Part shown: piece by piece, positions 44,904-54,496 of the stretch
Position numbering within the stretch: the stretch's first letter is position 1
Layout of the letters: every line of letters begins with the position of its first letter
NCBI GenBank assembly: GCA_040719455.1
Contig: JBFDTN010000001.1
Span: forward strand, 1,240,001 to 1,304,000
Length of the DNA: 64,000 nt
DNA from: Streptococcus pneumoniae
GTDB taxonomy: Bacteria > Bacillota > Bacilli > Lactobacillales > Streptococcaceae
Direction: 5' to 3'
Notes under the pieces: model-generated
Databases searched by the model: none
Told to the model about the DNA's origin: nothing
The model's input: the letters and a program-made list of their open reading frames with translations, nothing else
Translations under genes and position numbers: made by a program

Positions 44904-46572
44904 AGCTCCCCTCCTTCTCTCTCTTATAAAACTCCGTCAACTGCAAAGGGCTTACCCCCAAACGATTCGCCAAGGCAAAGATCGACGTCTCTTTCAAATT
45001 CGCCTTTTCAAGCAAGTCTTTATCTGTCAAGACCTCCACAGGTGCACGGTCCGCTAGGATCTCACCATCAACCAAGACTAGCGCACGATCCGCATAATCA
45101 AGCATTAACTGCATATCATGAGTAATCATCATAATTGTATGCCCTTTTTGGTGGAGACTTTCTAAAAAGTCCATGATTTCAGTATAGTTTCGCTGATCTT
45201 GCCCAGCAGTTGGCTCATCCAGCAAGATAACTTCTGGATTTAAGACCAAGATGGCTGCAATGGTCACTCGTTTCTTTTGCCCAAAGGATAGGGCTGAAAT
45301 CGGCCATTTCCGAAATTCATAAAGCCCACATGTCTTTAGAGCCTCATGCACGCGCGTCTCAATCTCGCTTTCTGCTACACCCCGTAAACGAAGACCTAGC
45401 GCCACTTCATCAAAAATCATGGTTTCAGAAATCATTTGATTCGGATTTTGTAGAACATAGCCAATCCTCTCCGCTCGCTCCTTAATCGAATCTCCCTTGA
45501 TATCCTCTCCATTCCAGAGATAGGTTCCAGCCGTTTCGATAAAATTACAAAGGGCTTTTGCAAATGTAGATTTCCCAGCACCGTTTTTTCCGACAATCGC
45601 AATCATCTCTCCGCGGTCAATCTCAAGATTCAAACCTTTTAAGATTTCTTTTTCACCGTAGCCAAAATGAAGATCTTTTACGGCTAATAGGGGAGCTTTC
45701 TGCTCTACATTACTCGCTTGTATTTCCTGATTATCAAAGGTCAATCCTGCAAGGTCTAGCTGAGATAGATCTGACAAATGATCCGCCTTTTCCACCTCAT
45801 AGCCCAACTGACGCAGAGTCGTCACATACAAAGGCTCCCGAATCCCAGTATCGAGCAACAGGTTCGTTTTTAAAAGCTCATCAGGATGACCATTAAAGAG
45901 AATCTGCCCATCTTCCATCAAAATAATCCGATCCACTGATCGGTACAAGACATCTTCTAGCCGATGTTCGATGATGATAATGGTCTGATCATCACGATGA
46001 AGCTGATCAATCAAGTCAATCGTATCCTGCCCAGACTTGGGGTCGAGATTTGCCAAGGGCTCATCAAAAAGCAAAATCGGACTTTCATCAATCAAAACAC
46101 CTGCTAAGCTGACCCGCTGTTTCTGCCCACCAGACAAGTCTTGTGGACGGTGGGATAGTAAGCTTGTTAAATCAAGCTTCTCTGCCCATTTGGCTACACT
46201 TTGCTTCATCTCATCTTGTGCCACCAAGTCATTTTCCAGGGCAAATGCCAAATCCTCAGCCACACTTAAGCCGATAAACTGACCATCTGTATCCTGTAAG
46301 ACCGTGCTGACCAAGGTAGACTTGTCATAGATACTCATCTCATAGGCAGGATTTCCTTTGATAACATACTCTCCACTCACTTTGCCTTGAAAAATATTCG
46401 GAATAATGCCGTTCAAACACTGCCCAAGGGTGGATTTCCCAGAGCCAGAAGGACCTACAATCAAGACCTTTTCTCCTTGGTAAATCGTAAGATTGATGTC
46501 TTTTAGGGTTGGAGCTGACTGGGCTTGATACTGAAAACTAAAATCTTTAAATTCAATCACTGCTGGTTTCAT
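44896..46572 (-). CDS. Double-domain ECF ATPase (first system)
   Basis: Protein of 558 residues with two complete ABC domains in one chain. Domain 1 has [17 protein letters not shown] and [12 protein letters not shown]; domain 2 has [17 protein letters not shown] and [12 protein letters not shown]. It replaces separate EcfA1/EcfA2. The S component partner is probably the UPF0397 protein at 50313-50861, now separated by trhO, the IS110 element and the phosphorylase gene. Confidence 0.92.
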   Translation of the reverse strand: MKPAVIEFKDFSFQYQAQSAPTLKDINLTIYQGEKVLIVGPSGSGKSTLGQCLNGIIPNIFQGKVSGEYVIKGNPAYEMSIYDKSTLVSTVLQDTDGQFIGLSVAEDLAFALENDLVAQDEMKQSVAKWAEKLDLTSLLSHRPQDLSGGQKQRVSLAGVLIDESPILLFDEPLANLDPKSGQDTIDLIDQLHRDDQTIIIIEHRLEDVLYRSVDRIILMEDGQILFNGHPDELLKTNLLLDTGIREPLYVTTLRQLGYEVEKADHLSDLSQLDLAGLTFDNQEIQASNVEQKAPLLAVKDLHFGYGEKEILKGLNLEIDRGEMIAIVGKNGAGKSTFAKALCNFIETAGTYLWNGEDIKGDSIKERAERIGYVLQNPNQMISETMIFDEVALGLRLRGVAESEIETRVHEALKTCGLYEFRKWPISALSFGQKKRVTIAAILVLNPEVILLDEPTAGQDQRNYTEIMDFLESLHQKGHTIMMITHDMQLMLDYADRALVLVDGEILADRAPVEVLTDKDLLEKANLKETSIFALANRLGVSPLQLTEFYKREKEGSYA

Positions 46573-46581
46573 GGATGTCCT

Positions 46582-47349
46582 CTACAAGGTCAAGGCGAAC
46601 TGAATCGCCAAAGCTGCGACCTTATCTTTCTCGTCTAAGTCTGCATCATTTGCAAGGTTTCTCATATCCCACTCTTCTTCAGATAAATGGTCTGCTGCAT
46701 AGAAAAAATGAGCGATGTCAATCCCACGGAAGCGAGCCAAAGCTGCCACGGCAGAACACTCCATATCTACACAAATGGCTCCGCTTGCTTTTCGCTTGCG
46801 TAATTTATCAATGGTTTCTCGATAAATAGCATCCATCGTCCAGACCTTACCTGCTACATGAGAAATTCCCTTATCCTCTAAAAACTGGATCAAAGCTTGC
46901 TGAATGTCGGTATTTAAAAGAATCTCATCACTTGCTTTCACATAGTGGTAACTCGTTCCCTCATCACGAATGGCTGCCAAAGGTACAATGATAGAGGTCT
47001 TAGCGATATCTTCATCCAGAACACCACAAGTCCCAAAAAGCACTAATTTTTTCATCCCTAAGGCAATCAAGTCTTCTAAGACCGCCACACAAGCAGGAGC
47101 CCCTACGGGGGCATTAAAAATAGCTAAATCTCTACCTGACACAACAATCCGATAAATAGGAATTTCCACATTTGCAATAGCTGTCGTAAACAGCAACTCC
47201 TGTGGATAAGCTTTCAACAAGCGCTCAAACGTCCCACGAGCAAAACAAGACACCGCCACTTCTGGAAAGTCTGGTAAGGGGGCGATTAAATCCTCAGGAT
47301 TGATAATGGCTAAACGATTGCTATCAAATTCTTCTAAAATCATAGACAT
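46582..47349 (-). CDS. Nucleoside phosphorylase (PNP/UDP family)
   Basis: Protein of 255 residues of the purine/uridine phosphorylase family. GTCGVLDEDIAKTSIIVP forms the phosphate/nucleoside site, and ICVDMECSAVAAL is the signature with the ribose-binding Met-Glu. It starts 9 nt before the ECF ATPase, so the nucleoside or its base may be linked to the transported compound. Substrate (uridine or a purine nucleoside) not resolved. Confidence 0.85.
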   Translation of the reverse strand: MSMILEEFDSNRLAIINPEDLIAPLPDFPEVAVSCFARGTFERLLKAYPQELLFTTAIANVEIPIYRIVVSGRDLAIFNAPVGAPACVAVLEDLIALGMKKLVLFGTCGVLDEDIAKTSIIVPLAAIRDEGTSYHYVKASDEILLNTDIQQALIQFLEDKGISHVAGKVWTMDAIYRETIDKLRKRKASGAICVDMECSAVAALARFRGIDIAHFFYAADHLSEEEWDMRNLANDADLDEKDKVAALAIQFALTL

Positions 47350-47446
47350 TCTCCTATTCTACCATTTTACCATAAAATCAACCCTTATCTACATAGTTTT
47401 TAAATATAGCAAGATATAAATTTCCTATTAAGCCATTTACGTAGCC

Positions 47447-47548
47447 TATGGTCATTTAGTTTTAATCTATGACGTTGTTAACTCATCTTCCCTAATTTCA
47501 GTTATGTCTGCGACTCGTTGCCTCGTACTAAATCAAAACTAAACAACT
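47447..47548 (-). repeat. RUP-like repeat copy E, split by the IS110 element
   Basis: Copy of the roughly 104-bp repeat in reverse orientation, from TATGGTCATTTAG to ...CTAAACAACT. Its final bases (ATA) continue on the other side of the IS110 element at 49120, so the insertion lies three bases inside the repeat end. Confidence 0.75.
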
Positions 47549-47608
47549 GATATATAAAGCCATTGGTCAAGTAAAATGTTTTCCTGTCTGTCCCTTATTC
47601 ATTTGCTA

Positions 47609-47793
47609 CTCTCTCACGTCACTATTGGGGCAGTTCCGGGCATTGGCCACTCTGATATTCGTGGATTGGTTACCTACAGGTCAATGGTTCTGCCGCGAGC
47701 TCTACTGTCTATAATCGTGGATCACTAAAGTGCTAACTTAGTTGTTTCGTAGATAGCTCAAACCTTTTTGTTCCCAATAGTGGCATGAAAGAG
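47609..47793 (-). ncRNA. Candidate bridge RNA of the IS110 element
   Basis: The 21-nt arms 47609-47629 and 47773-47793 are complementary at 18 of 21 positions (core CACTATTGGG / CCCAATAGTG). They close a domain with two stem-loops. The first in the transcript is GAGCTCTAC / GTAGATAGCTC (47697-47759). The second is CATTGGC / GTCAATG (47641-47686). The first loop holds AGTTGTTT (47740-47747) and CTATA (47709-47713), matching the two halves of the target AAACAACT-ATA. The second loop holds TCTGATAT (47651-47658), matching the joined element ends. Order and size fit a target loop then a donor loop. Confidence 0.7.
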
Positions 47794-47882
47794 TAGTTTT
47801 CTATTCCAATCTAGCTTATCAAGTCATTGTCTCTCCCTCCTAGACATTCCGTAAAAAGTGCGCACAAAACCACCTATCTATT

Positions 47883-49007
47883 CTAAGCTATATTCTCAGT
47901 CATCATCCCCCATATAAAGCAGGCAAGTTCTCGGGCAAGAGCAATCTTGGCGACAGGACTCTTTTTCTCCCTGCTTAAAACCATGTGCTTATAGCGACGT
48001 CGGAGACGTTCGTTCCCCTTATCCGCATAAGCGATTATCTCTGGTAGATTCCCTGCTTGTCGAGTCTTTAGAGCCTTGGATTTATACCCAACAGTTCCTC
48101 GGGATAGACTCTGGACAGATTCCACCAGTAACCGTCTGACATGGCTATTTCCAGCTTTTGTAATTCCAAGATGGGTTTGTTTATCTCCACTGGAATCCTC
48201 GCCAGGGACTAAACCAAGATACGAGGCAAACTGAGGTGCTGTTTTGAAACGCTTAAAATCTCCAATTTCGGAAACTAAGGCTAAAGCTGTACGAGTTCTA
48301 ACCCCAATAAAACAAGAGAGTTTTTTGACCTTATCTTGATAGTTCTCACTTTGTGCTATCTCCTCTATTCGTTTGTCCAACCGTTCTAATTTATTCACTA
48401 GATAGTCAAACGTGATGAGATATTCAGACAGAATCTCTTTATAAAGTCCTTTTAACTCTAGTCCTTTCAACCATGCAATATGTTTCTGAGTCCAATGACT
48501 TTTACCTAGAGTAAAGCGATAGTCGTGTCGTAGGCAGAAAGCAAGAATCTGTTGTTTAATTTTCTTAAGAGCCAAGTTGTGATCATCTCGCATCCGAATG
48601 AATTCTTTGACTTGCTCATCTTCCTCAGTTGGCACATGAACAGGTTGATAGCTTTTGAAAGCGAGACATTTAGCTAGATGTTCGGCATCCTTTTTATCTG
48701 TTTTGACTCGTTTTTTAGTGGAGGGTTGTAGAATTGTAGTGGGTGCCATTACAATGCAAGTGATTCCCTTTGCTTCTAACTGTCGCTTCAAGGTGAATCC
48801 TAGACACCCCGCTTCATATCCGCAGACAAACTTTGTATTCTCACCGTAACAGTCTGCTAGGGAGTTGAGATAGCTTATAACCTCCTTAGCCTCAGCCGCT
48901 GTTTTTTGATAGTGGGAGAGACTGTCTGTCTCTAAATGATAGCACGCTAGAGAAAAACTGGTCTTGTGAACGTCCATTCCGATGTAAAAAGTGGTATAAT
49001 CTTTCAT
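47883..49007 (-). CDS. IS110-family transposase (DEDD recombinase)
   Basis: Recombinase of 374 residues. The N-terminal RuvC-like domain has Asp in FYIGMDVHKTSF, Glu in VCGYEAGCLGF, and the Asp pair in KTDKKDAEHLAKCL. The C-terminal transposase_20 domain (about 215-330; LSCFIGVRTRTALALVSEIG, SSGDKQTHLGITKAGNSHVRR) carries the catalytic Ser region. The start follows GGAGG; an in-frame extension to 49097 has no ribosome site. Family members recombine DNA guided by a bridge RNA. Confidence 0.95.
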   Translation of the reverse strand: MKDYTTFYIGMDVHKTSFSLACYHLETDSLSHYQKTAAEAKEVISYLNSLADCYGENTKFVCGYEAGCLGFTLKRQLEAKGITCIVMAPTTILQPSTKKRVKTDKKDAEHLAKCLAFKSYQPVHVPTEEDEQVKEFIRMRDDHNLALKKIKQQILAFCLRHDYRFTLGKSHWTQKHIAWLKGLELKGLYKEILSEYLITFDYLVNKLERLDKRIEEIAQSENYQDKVKKLSCFIGVRTRTALALVSEIGDFKRFKTAPQFASYLGLVPGEDSSGDKQTHLGITKAGNSHVRRLLVESVQSLSRGTVGYKSKALKTRQAGNLPEIIAYADKGNERLRRRYKHMVLSREKKSPVAKIALARELACFIWGMMTENIA

Positions 49008-49172
49008 AGAAGCCTCCGTTTGTGTGTGGTAATCCCTGTGCTGAGATGAACTGTGTTTTATTATCTCTATCATACAGGTAAATCCGCGATGTGACAAATG
49101 GGGGCTTTATATATTGTCTATATCACACTCAACGCTATACAAAAAAGACTGGTTTCCCAGCCTTTGATGTGC

Positions 49173-50159
49173 TTAATTTGCCACCACTTCGTCTAAGCTT
49201 TCACCGATAACTGCCAAGCGTTCTGCAACTTCTGCGCGTGTGAGTTTATGGGCTTCTACGTAGCGGTTGCGTGGGTGAACACGGCATTCGTGTGAACATC
49301 CACGAAGGTATTTGTGCTCATTTTCTTCTGATGTCAAGATACGGAGGTTACAGAATGGATTTCCACAGTTGACATAGCGCTCACATGGAGTGCCATCAAA
49401 CCAGTCTTTTCCGACTACAACAGGATCTACATGGTTGACATCAACAGCGATACGCTCGTCAAAGACGTACATTTTTCCGTCCCAAAGCTCGCCACGAACT
49501 TCTGGATCTTTTCCATAAGTCGCAATTCCACCGTGCAGTTGACCAACATCTTTGTAGCCTTCTCGAACCATCCAGCCAGAGAATTTCTCACAACGGACAC
49601 CACCGGTACAGTACACAACCACACGTTTGTCCATAAATTTTTCCTTGTTATCACGCACCCATTGTGGCAACTCGCGGAAGTTGCGGATGTCTGGACGAAT
49701 CGCTCCGCGGAAGTGACCGAGGTCATATTCGTAGTCATTACGTGTATCCAGAACAACCGTATTTTCATCCAAAAGAGCTTCTTTAAATTCTTTTGGTGAA
49801 AGGTAGGCACCTGTTGTTTCAAGCGGGTTGATGTCGTTGTCAAAATCATTATCTTCTAAGCCCAAGTGCACGATTTCTTTCTTGTAACGAACAAACATTT
49901 TCTTGAAGGCCTGCTCTTCTTCCTCGTCAATCTTGAACCAAAGGTCTTCCATACCAGGAAGTGAGTGGACATAATCCATGTATTTTTGAGTGGTTTCAAA
50001 ATCACCAGAAACAGTCCCGTTGATTCCCTCATCTGCCACAAGGATACGACCTTTTAAGCCGATTGATTTACAAAATGCCAAATGTTCCGCCGCAAATTCT
50101 TGCGCATTTTCAATCGGAACGTATTTGTAATACAGTAAGACACGAATATCTTTTGCCAT
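49173..50159 (-). CDS. trhO: tRNA uridine(34) hydroxylase TrhO
   Basis: Rhodanese-domain protein of 328 residues making 5-hydroxyuridine in tRNA. The N-terminal acylphosphatase-like part is followed by the rhodanese domain with the active Cys in [17 protein letters not shown], and a C-terminal Cys-rich tail ([19 protein letters not shown]). The start [11 protein letters not shown] is chosen over a longer frame because it matches the family length. Confidence 0.94.
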   Translation of the reverse strand: MAKDIRVLLYYKYVPIENAQEFAAEHLAFCKSIGLKGRILVADEGINGTVSGDFETTQKYMDYVHSLPGMEDLWFKIDEEEEQAFKKMFVRYKKEIVHLGLEDNDFDNDINPLETTGAYLSPKEFKEALLDENTVVLDTRNDYEYDLGHFRGAIRPDIRNFRELPQWVRDNKEKFMDKRVVVYCTGGVRCEKFSGWMVREGYKDVGQLHGGIATYGKDPEVRGELWDGKMYVFDERIAVDVNHVDPVVVGKDWFDGTPCERYVNCGNPFCNLRILTSEENEHKYLRGCSHECRVHPRNRYVEAHKLTRAEVAERLAVIGESLDEVVAN

Positions 50160-50312
50160 AAGATTTCTTCTCTCTTTTCTTTCTAAAATTATCTGAATTT
50201 TTAATTCATCTCTTTTATTATACTTCGCATAGGCTTTAGAAGGCAATTTATTTGACCGAAAGTTTAAGAAACTAAAAAAACCGAGCAAAGCTCGATTTTT
50301 AATGACTATAAC

Positions 50313-50861
50313 TTAATCTTCTTTTGACAAACTTCCTAGTTTGGTTTGGCGTTTGGTATAGGCTAGGATGAGGAGAGTTCCTGCAATACCAACAGTCAAG
50401 CCGTTGACAATCGTAGAGACCACTCCTTGGGTCACGACTTTAGCCACAGGCTCATTATATAATAAAACATCACCAAATGGTGCAACGACAATCCACACAA
50501 AGGCATTGGCAAGAACTTGAATAACATTAAAGCGAATGATGCCACTTTTATCAAAAACGCCTTCTGATACTCGTAATTTAGAGCGGACTCCACCTACAAT
50601 CAGACCAAAAATCGCACTGGCCGAAATCCAGAACCACCACAGAGTTCCCCCTTGAAGGGCATCCTTAATCGCATGTCCGATAAATCCAATTAAGAAACCG
50701 ACAACTGGACCAAAAATCACTGCCAAAAGAGCTTGAACAGCATACTGCAACTGAATATAGGTATTTGGTACTGGCGTTGGGATACTGATCAAGCCAATGA
50801 CAACAAACAAGGCAGCTCCAATCCCTACTGCAACAACATTTTTAATCGAATTATTTTTCAT
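50313..50861 (-). CDS. ECF transporter S component, UPF0397 family
   Basis: Membrane protein of 182 residues with five or six helices: [63 protein letters not shown]0397 proteins are substrate-binding components of ECF transporters and in streptococci are usually encoded beside the double ATPase and EcfT found here at 44067-46572. The substrate is not established. The neighbouring SAM hydrolase hints at a SAM- or nucleoside-related compound. Confidence 0.88.
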   Translation of the reverse strand: MKNNSIKNVVAVGIGAALFVVIGLISIPTPVPNTYIQLQYAVQALLAVIFGPVVGFLIGFIGHAIKDALQGGTLWWFWISASAIFGLIVGGVRSKLRVSEGVFDKSGIIRFNVIQVLANAFVWIVVAPFGDVLLYNEPVAKVVTQGVVSTIVNGLTVGIAGTLLILAYTKRQTKLGSLSKED

Positions 50862-50878
50862 CTTTTCTCCCTTTTTTC

Positions 50879-51727
50879 CTAATTTTCAATCCGCTTAATC
50901 TCAATATGCCAATTTTGTCCGACTCCGACATTATAGGCTTTGGCAAATGACCCTTGGTTAATGGCTAAACCAACTCGATATAAAGAGTTAATATAAAGAA
51001 TTGGCTGACCAATCCGTACATCCGCAAAGGACTTCCCGTAGGTCACTTGATTTTGATAAACCAGCATATCGTTATTATAAATCGTCACTTCAAGACGGTC
51101 TCCAAAAGCTGGTTCTAAGTGGTTAAACTCCTCTCGCGTAATCGAGGTCCAGAGTGACCCAAATCGGACATCTAAGATGTCAATCGCACCACTCACAAAG
51201 TTATCTCCAAGAGTGGTTTCCACTACTGGGATTTCCACAATGTCTTCCACACTTAGCTCAGGACCGACTTCTTCAAAGCTGATATGACCACTGGCTAGTT
51301 TAGCCCCTGTATAGGCATAGACATCGCGCCCATGGAAAGTATAGGAATGTTCGGTATTTTTCCGACGGTTTTCCACTTCTGAAATCTCACGAATGGCCAC
51401 AATTCCGACATGCTTTTTTATAAAGGAAAGGGTCCCATTATCTGGAGTTACAATATATTGATTTTGAGCTGTTTTTGCGACTACACTCTTACGCTTTGAG
51501 CCAACTCCTGGATCTACCACAGACACAAAAGTCGTGCCCTCTGGCCAATAATTCACCGTTTGAAAAAGACGATAAGAGCCTTCAAAGATATTATAAGGTG
51601 TAATATCATGGGTCAAATGATGAATTTTAAGCGTTGGAGATTCTTCCAATGCTACCCCAATCATAGCTGACACCGCACCATCCACTAAGCCAAAGTCCGA
51701 TTGTAAAACTAATAAATTATTTTGCAT
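50879..51727 (-). CDS. SAM hydroxide adenosyltransferase (SAM hydrolase, DUF62 family)
   Basis: Protein of 282 residues of the fluorinase/chlorinase-like family that in most bacteria hydrolyses S-adenosylmethionine to adenosine and methionine. Typical segments: [43 protein letters not shown] and [11 protein letters not shown]. The start is set at MQNNLLVL by a strong AGGAGG. It lies between the two ECF modules on the same strand, 17 nt upstream of the UPF0397 gene. Confidence 0.9.
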   Translation of the reverse strand: MQNNLLVLQSDFGLVDGAVSAMIGVALEESPTLKIHHLTHDITPYNIFEGSYRLFQTVNYWPEGTTFVSVVDPGVGSKRKSVVAKTAQNQYIVTPDNGTLSFIKKHVGIVAIREISEVENRRKNTEHSYTFHGRDVYAYTGAKLASGHISFEEVGPELSVEDIVEIPVVETTLGDNFVSGAIDILDVRFGSLWTSITREEFNHLEPAFGDRLEVTIYNNDMLVYQNQVTYGKSFADVRIGQPILYINSLYRVGLAINQGSFAKAYNVGVGQNWHIEIKRIEN

Positions 51728-51791
51728 GTTTTTTCCTCCTAATATCCTTAGTATATCATAAGTTGGCACCTAGAGACATATAGATTCTTTA

Positions 51792-53207
51792 TCAGAATGA
51801 TAAATTTTCTTTATCAAGTAAAGTGGGCAAATCAAAAACAATATCTGCAGCGGCTGCTACTAATTCCTCATCGTGGGAAATCAAAAGAACGATATAGCCC
51901 TGCTGCTTCAAATCTTCTAACACCTTTGCCACTTGCTCCATATGATAAAAATCAAGTCCCGAGCTTGGTTCGTCAAAGCAAATCAACTGTTTATCCGTCG
52001 CTAAGCTACTTGCCACAAGCACTCTCTGCTGCTCACCGCCTGATAAACTCAGAGGATGCACTTCTTCTAATCCCTGTAAGTCCAGCCGTTTAAAAATAGC
52101 TGCTAGATCTCCTTGAAATGCCGTTCCTAGTAAGATTTCATCTCGCACACTCGCTGAAAAAAGCTGTAGCTCCACCTCCTGCAAAATAGCCGTGGACAAC
52201 CTCAAACGCTCAAGAGCTGACAAAGCTTGATCTTGAAAGGTGAATCGGGCAGTCTTGTCCTCCTCTAATCCTACAAGATAGGAAAGCAAGGTCGTTTTTC
52301 CACACCCATTCGGTCCTAAAAGAGCAGTGACTTTACCAGCTTCTAGTGATAAGTCTGGCAAAATTCCCAACAAGTGATTGCCAGCTTGCAAATGAAGATT
52401 TTGAATCCAAAAGTCTGCCTTGGCGGTAAACATCGCTCTCTTTTCTTCTATCTTTGCAAGCGCCTCATCCAGTCGCAAACTTCGTAAGCCTAAGGCTTGT
52501 CTTTCGACAGAGCTTAATGCCAAGAATTCCTCTTTTTTGAAATCTTTTACAAGCCGACCATCCTCCAAATAAAGATAACGATCAGCAAGGTCAGGAAAAT
52601 AATGCAGGCGATGTTCGGCAATGATCAGAGTTTTCCCCTGTTGTTTACAAGTCTTTAAGAAATCCTTGACCAAATCAATCCCCGAGCGATCCAAATGTGC
52701 CGTTGGCTCATCTAAGACGAGAATAGGCGTATCTTGCATGAGAGCAAGACTCAAGGCTAAAAGCTGCTTTTGACCGCCAGACAAGCCACTGATGGGAGAA
52801 TCCAGCAGATCCGCTAAAGGACTGGCTTTGGTAACTCTCTGGAGTCTGTCCAAAATCTCCTCACGAGCTAAACCTTGATTTTCACAAGGAAAAACCAATT
52901 CTTCACGGACAGTTTTGTGGAAAAAATTTTTCGTCGGCTGTTGAAAAACGCAAGTCACCTGCTGCGCCATCTCTTCCACCCGATAGTTTCCCACAGCTTT
53001 CCCACAAACCGTAAACGTACCTGTCAGCTGTCCTGTGATATAATCTGGAATAAGCCCATTTATCAGCTGCAAAAAAGTGGATTTACCACTGCCACTTTTT
53101 CCACAGAGAACCACACATTCTCCTTGTGCTATGTGTAAATCCTTAATCTGCAAATGTGACTGCTTACGATTCGCATAAGAAAAATCAAAGTTTTCCACAC
53201 GAATCAC
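51792..53207 (-). CDS. Double-domain ECF ATPase (second system)
   Basis: Protein of 471 residues with two ABC domains. Domain 1: [29 protein letters not shown]. Domain 2: GPNGCGKTT, LSGGEQQR, LICFDEPSSGLD. The GTG start at 53207 overlaps the EcfT stop as GTGA, which is standard coupling. Longer frames to 53546 run through ecfT and are not real. It works with EcfT (53204) and the S component (53875). Confidence 0.9.
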   Translation of the reverse strand: MIRVENFDFSYANRKQSHLQIKDLHIAQGECVVLCGKSGSGKSTFLQLINGLIPDYITGQLTGTFTVCGKAVGNYRVEEMAQQVTCVFQQPTKNFFHKTVREELVFPCENQGLAREEILDRLQRVTKASPLADLLDSPISGLSGGQKQLLALSLALMQDTPILVLDEPTAHLDRSGIDLVKDFLKTCKQQGKTLIIAEHRLHYFPDLADRYLYLEDGRLVKDFKKEEFLALSSVERQALGLRSLRLDEALAKIEEKRAMFTAKADFWIQNLHLQAGNHLLGILPDLSLEAGKVTALLGPNGCGKTTLLSYLVGLEEDKTARFTFQDQALSALERLRLSTAILQEVELQLFSASVRDEILLGTAFQGDLAAIFKRLDLQGLEEVHPLSLSGGEQQRVLVASSLATDKQLICFDEPSSGLDFYHMEQVAKVLEDLKQQGYIVLLISHDEELVAAAADIVFDLPTLLDKENLSF

Positions 53208-53878
53208 CACATTATCCAGAGAAGCATACTGAGTATCCACCCACAAATCCCCCAATCTATCCATCGAAAACGAGACACAAATGTCTCCGTCCGCTCTTGT
53301 TTCAAAGCTAAACCCTTGGTCATAGAAGCCACAACTAAACTTTCCACCTGTCGAACGAGAGAAGCTAGCAAGGGAACAAGGACATATTCTCCATATTTTC
53401 CCAAGTGTAGGAGAATCTCTCTTCTTTCCAAAAAGAGTCCTCTCAAGCGTAGATTTTGCCGAATGGCGCGGTAATCCTCTCGAATCAAGGGAAAAAAACG
53501 CAACATCACTGAAAGCGTGATAAGGATAACTTCTGGCACTTTCCATTTCTGCAAGCCATGAATCAGCTCATAGGCGCTTGTGGTCTGAATAAGGAGACTA
53601 CCTGCCATCAAGGCTGGCAACATCAAACGAGCTGCCGTTGCTACGAGAAGAAGAGAACCAAGCCCGATTTTCTCCAAACCACCACCATAAGCTAATAAGA
53701 GCAAAAAAACGAGAAAATGGAGTCCATAAATCATAGCTATCCTTCCCTTTCCTGCTAAATAAAGGAGGAAAAGGAAACCAAAAATCAAGACCCACTCTTT
53801 TTCTGCCTCGACACGAAAAAGAAAGGTTAGATTAGCCAAAATGACTAATAAAACCTTACTTCTGACATCATATTTCAT
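53204..53878 (-). CDS. ECF transporter transmembrane subunit EcfT (second system)
   Basis: CbiQ-type protein of 224 residues, shorter than the first EcfT. It has four or five hydrophobic segments and the coupling region IRQNLRLRGLFLERRE (RGL instead of ARG), with a second at VASMTKGLALKQERTE. It overlaps the genes on both sides by 4 nt. Confidence 0.88.
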   Translation of the reverse strand: MKYDVRSKVLLVILANLTFLFRVEAEKEWVLIFGFLFLLYLAGKGRIAMIYGLHFLVFLLLLAYGGGLEKIGLGSLLLVATAARLMLPALMAGSLLIQTTSAYELIHGLQKWKVPEVILITLSVMLRFFPLIREDYRAIRQNLRLRGLFLERREILLHLGKYGEYVLVPLLASLVRQVESLVVASMTKGLALKQERTETFVSRFRWIDWGICGWILSMLLWIMW

Positions 53879-54468
53879 GAAATAATTCCTGCTTTTTCAA
53901 AATGTTTTTTTAATAGCGCAGAGCCAATCAAAGCCCCTACAAATGCACCAACAACAACCGTTGCTACAAACCAAGCTACACTCGGCATCGTAAAAGGCAC
54001 CATCACGCGCTCAATATAAGCCTGTGTTTTCCCACGTGCGATTAGAGAGGAGATATACGCCTTGCGGCTAAACCACATGAGGAGGATAGGACCTGTATTG
54101 ACAAAGGAAAAAATCACAAATGACAAGCTATTGACCAGCTTATTCCGATAATCATAAAGCTTTGCCACACGATCTGCCAAGAAACCAAAGATGAGACCCG
54201 GTAAGAAAGAGGCAAAAAAATGACCGGATAAGAAGAAAAATACTCCCATGACAATCCCCATCAAGGTAATCGCTCCAAACTTGCGGATTTTTGCAAGCAA
54301 CAAGAGATAAACCGTACCCCCTAAAACCGCTGCAAAAGCAGGAGCATAGAGCATATTTCCCGAATGATCAAAGAAAATGGCAAAAAGAGTCCCAAGCCCA
54401 ACACAAAGAAAGTAAAGAGCAGAGAAAGCCCCTGTCAACATCATATCCTTTAAGGTCAATTCTTTCAT
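53875..54468 (-). CDS. ECF S component, MptD/Trep_Strep family
   Basis: Membrane protein of 197 residues with six helices, starting MKELTLKDMMLTGAFSALYF. It resembles the MptD-type S components (PF09605, Trep_Strep) found with a double ATPase and EcfT. First gene of the second ECF operon. The transported compound is unknown. Confidence 0.85.
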   Translation of the reverse strand: MKELTLKDMMLTGAFSALYFLCVGLGTLFAIFFDHSGNMLYAPAFAAVLGGTVYLLLLAKIRKFGAITLMGIVMGVFFFLSGHFFASFLPGLIFGFLADRVAKLYDYRNKLVNSLSFVIFSFVNTGPILLMWFSRKAYISSLIARGKTQAYIERVMVPFTMPSVAWFVATVVVGAFVGALIGSALLKKHFEKAGIIS

Positions 54469-54496
54469 TCTACCAAATCCTTTCTAAATCGTGCAG

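Larger units (their letters stand above)
47549..49119 (-). mobile_element. IS110-family element, IS1111-like (about 1571 bp)
   Basis: Boundaries are inferred from three signs. Subterminal inverted repeats ATATATAAAGCC (47550-47561) and GGCTTTATATAT (49103-49114) are typical of the IS1111 group. A CT dinucleotide stands at both junctions (47547-47548 and 49118-49119). Removing 47549-49119 restores the repeat end AAACAACT-ATA. The transposase is on the minus strand, with a long 3' non-coding region of 334 bp. Confidence 0.85.

Noticed and set aside
53208..53546. N-terminal extension of the second ECF ATPase
   Set aside because: The extension lies entirely within ecfT in another frame; the GTG start overlapping the ecfT stop fits the family N-terminus.
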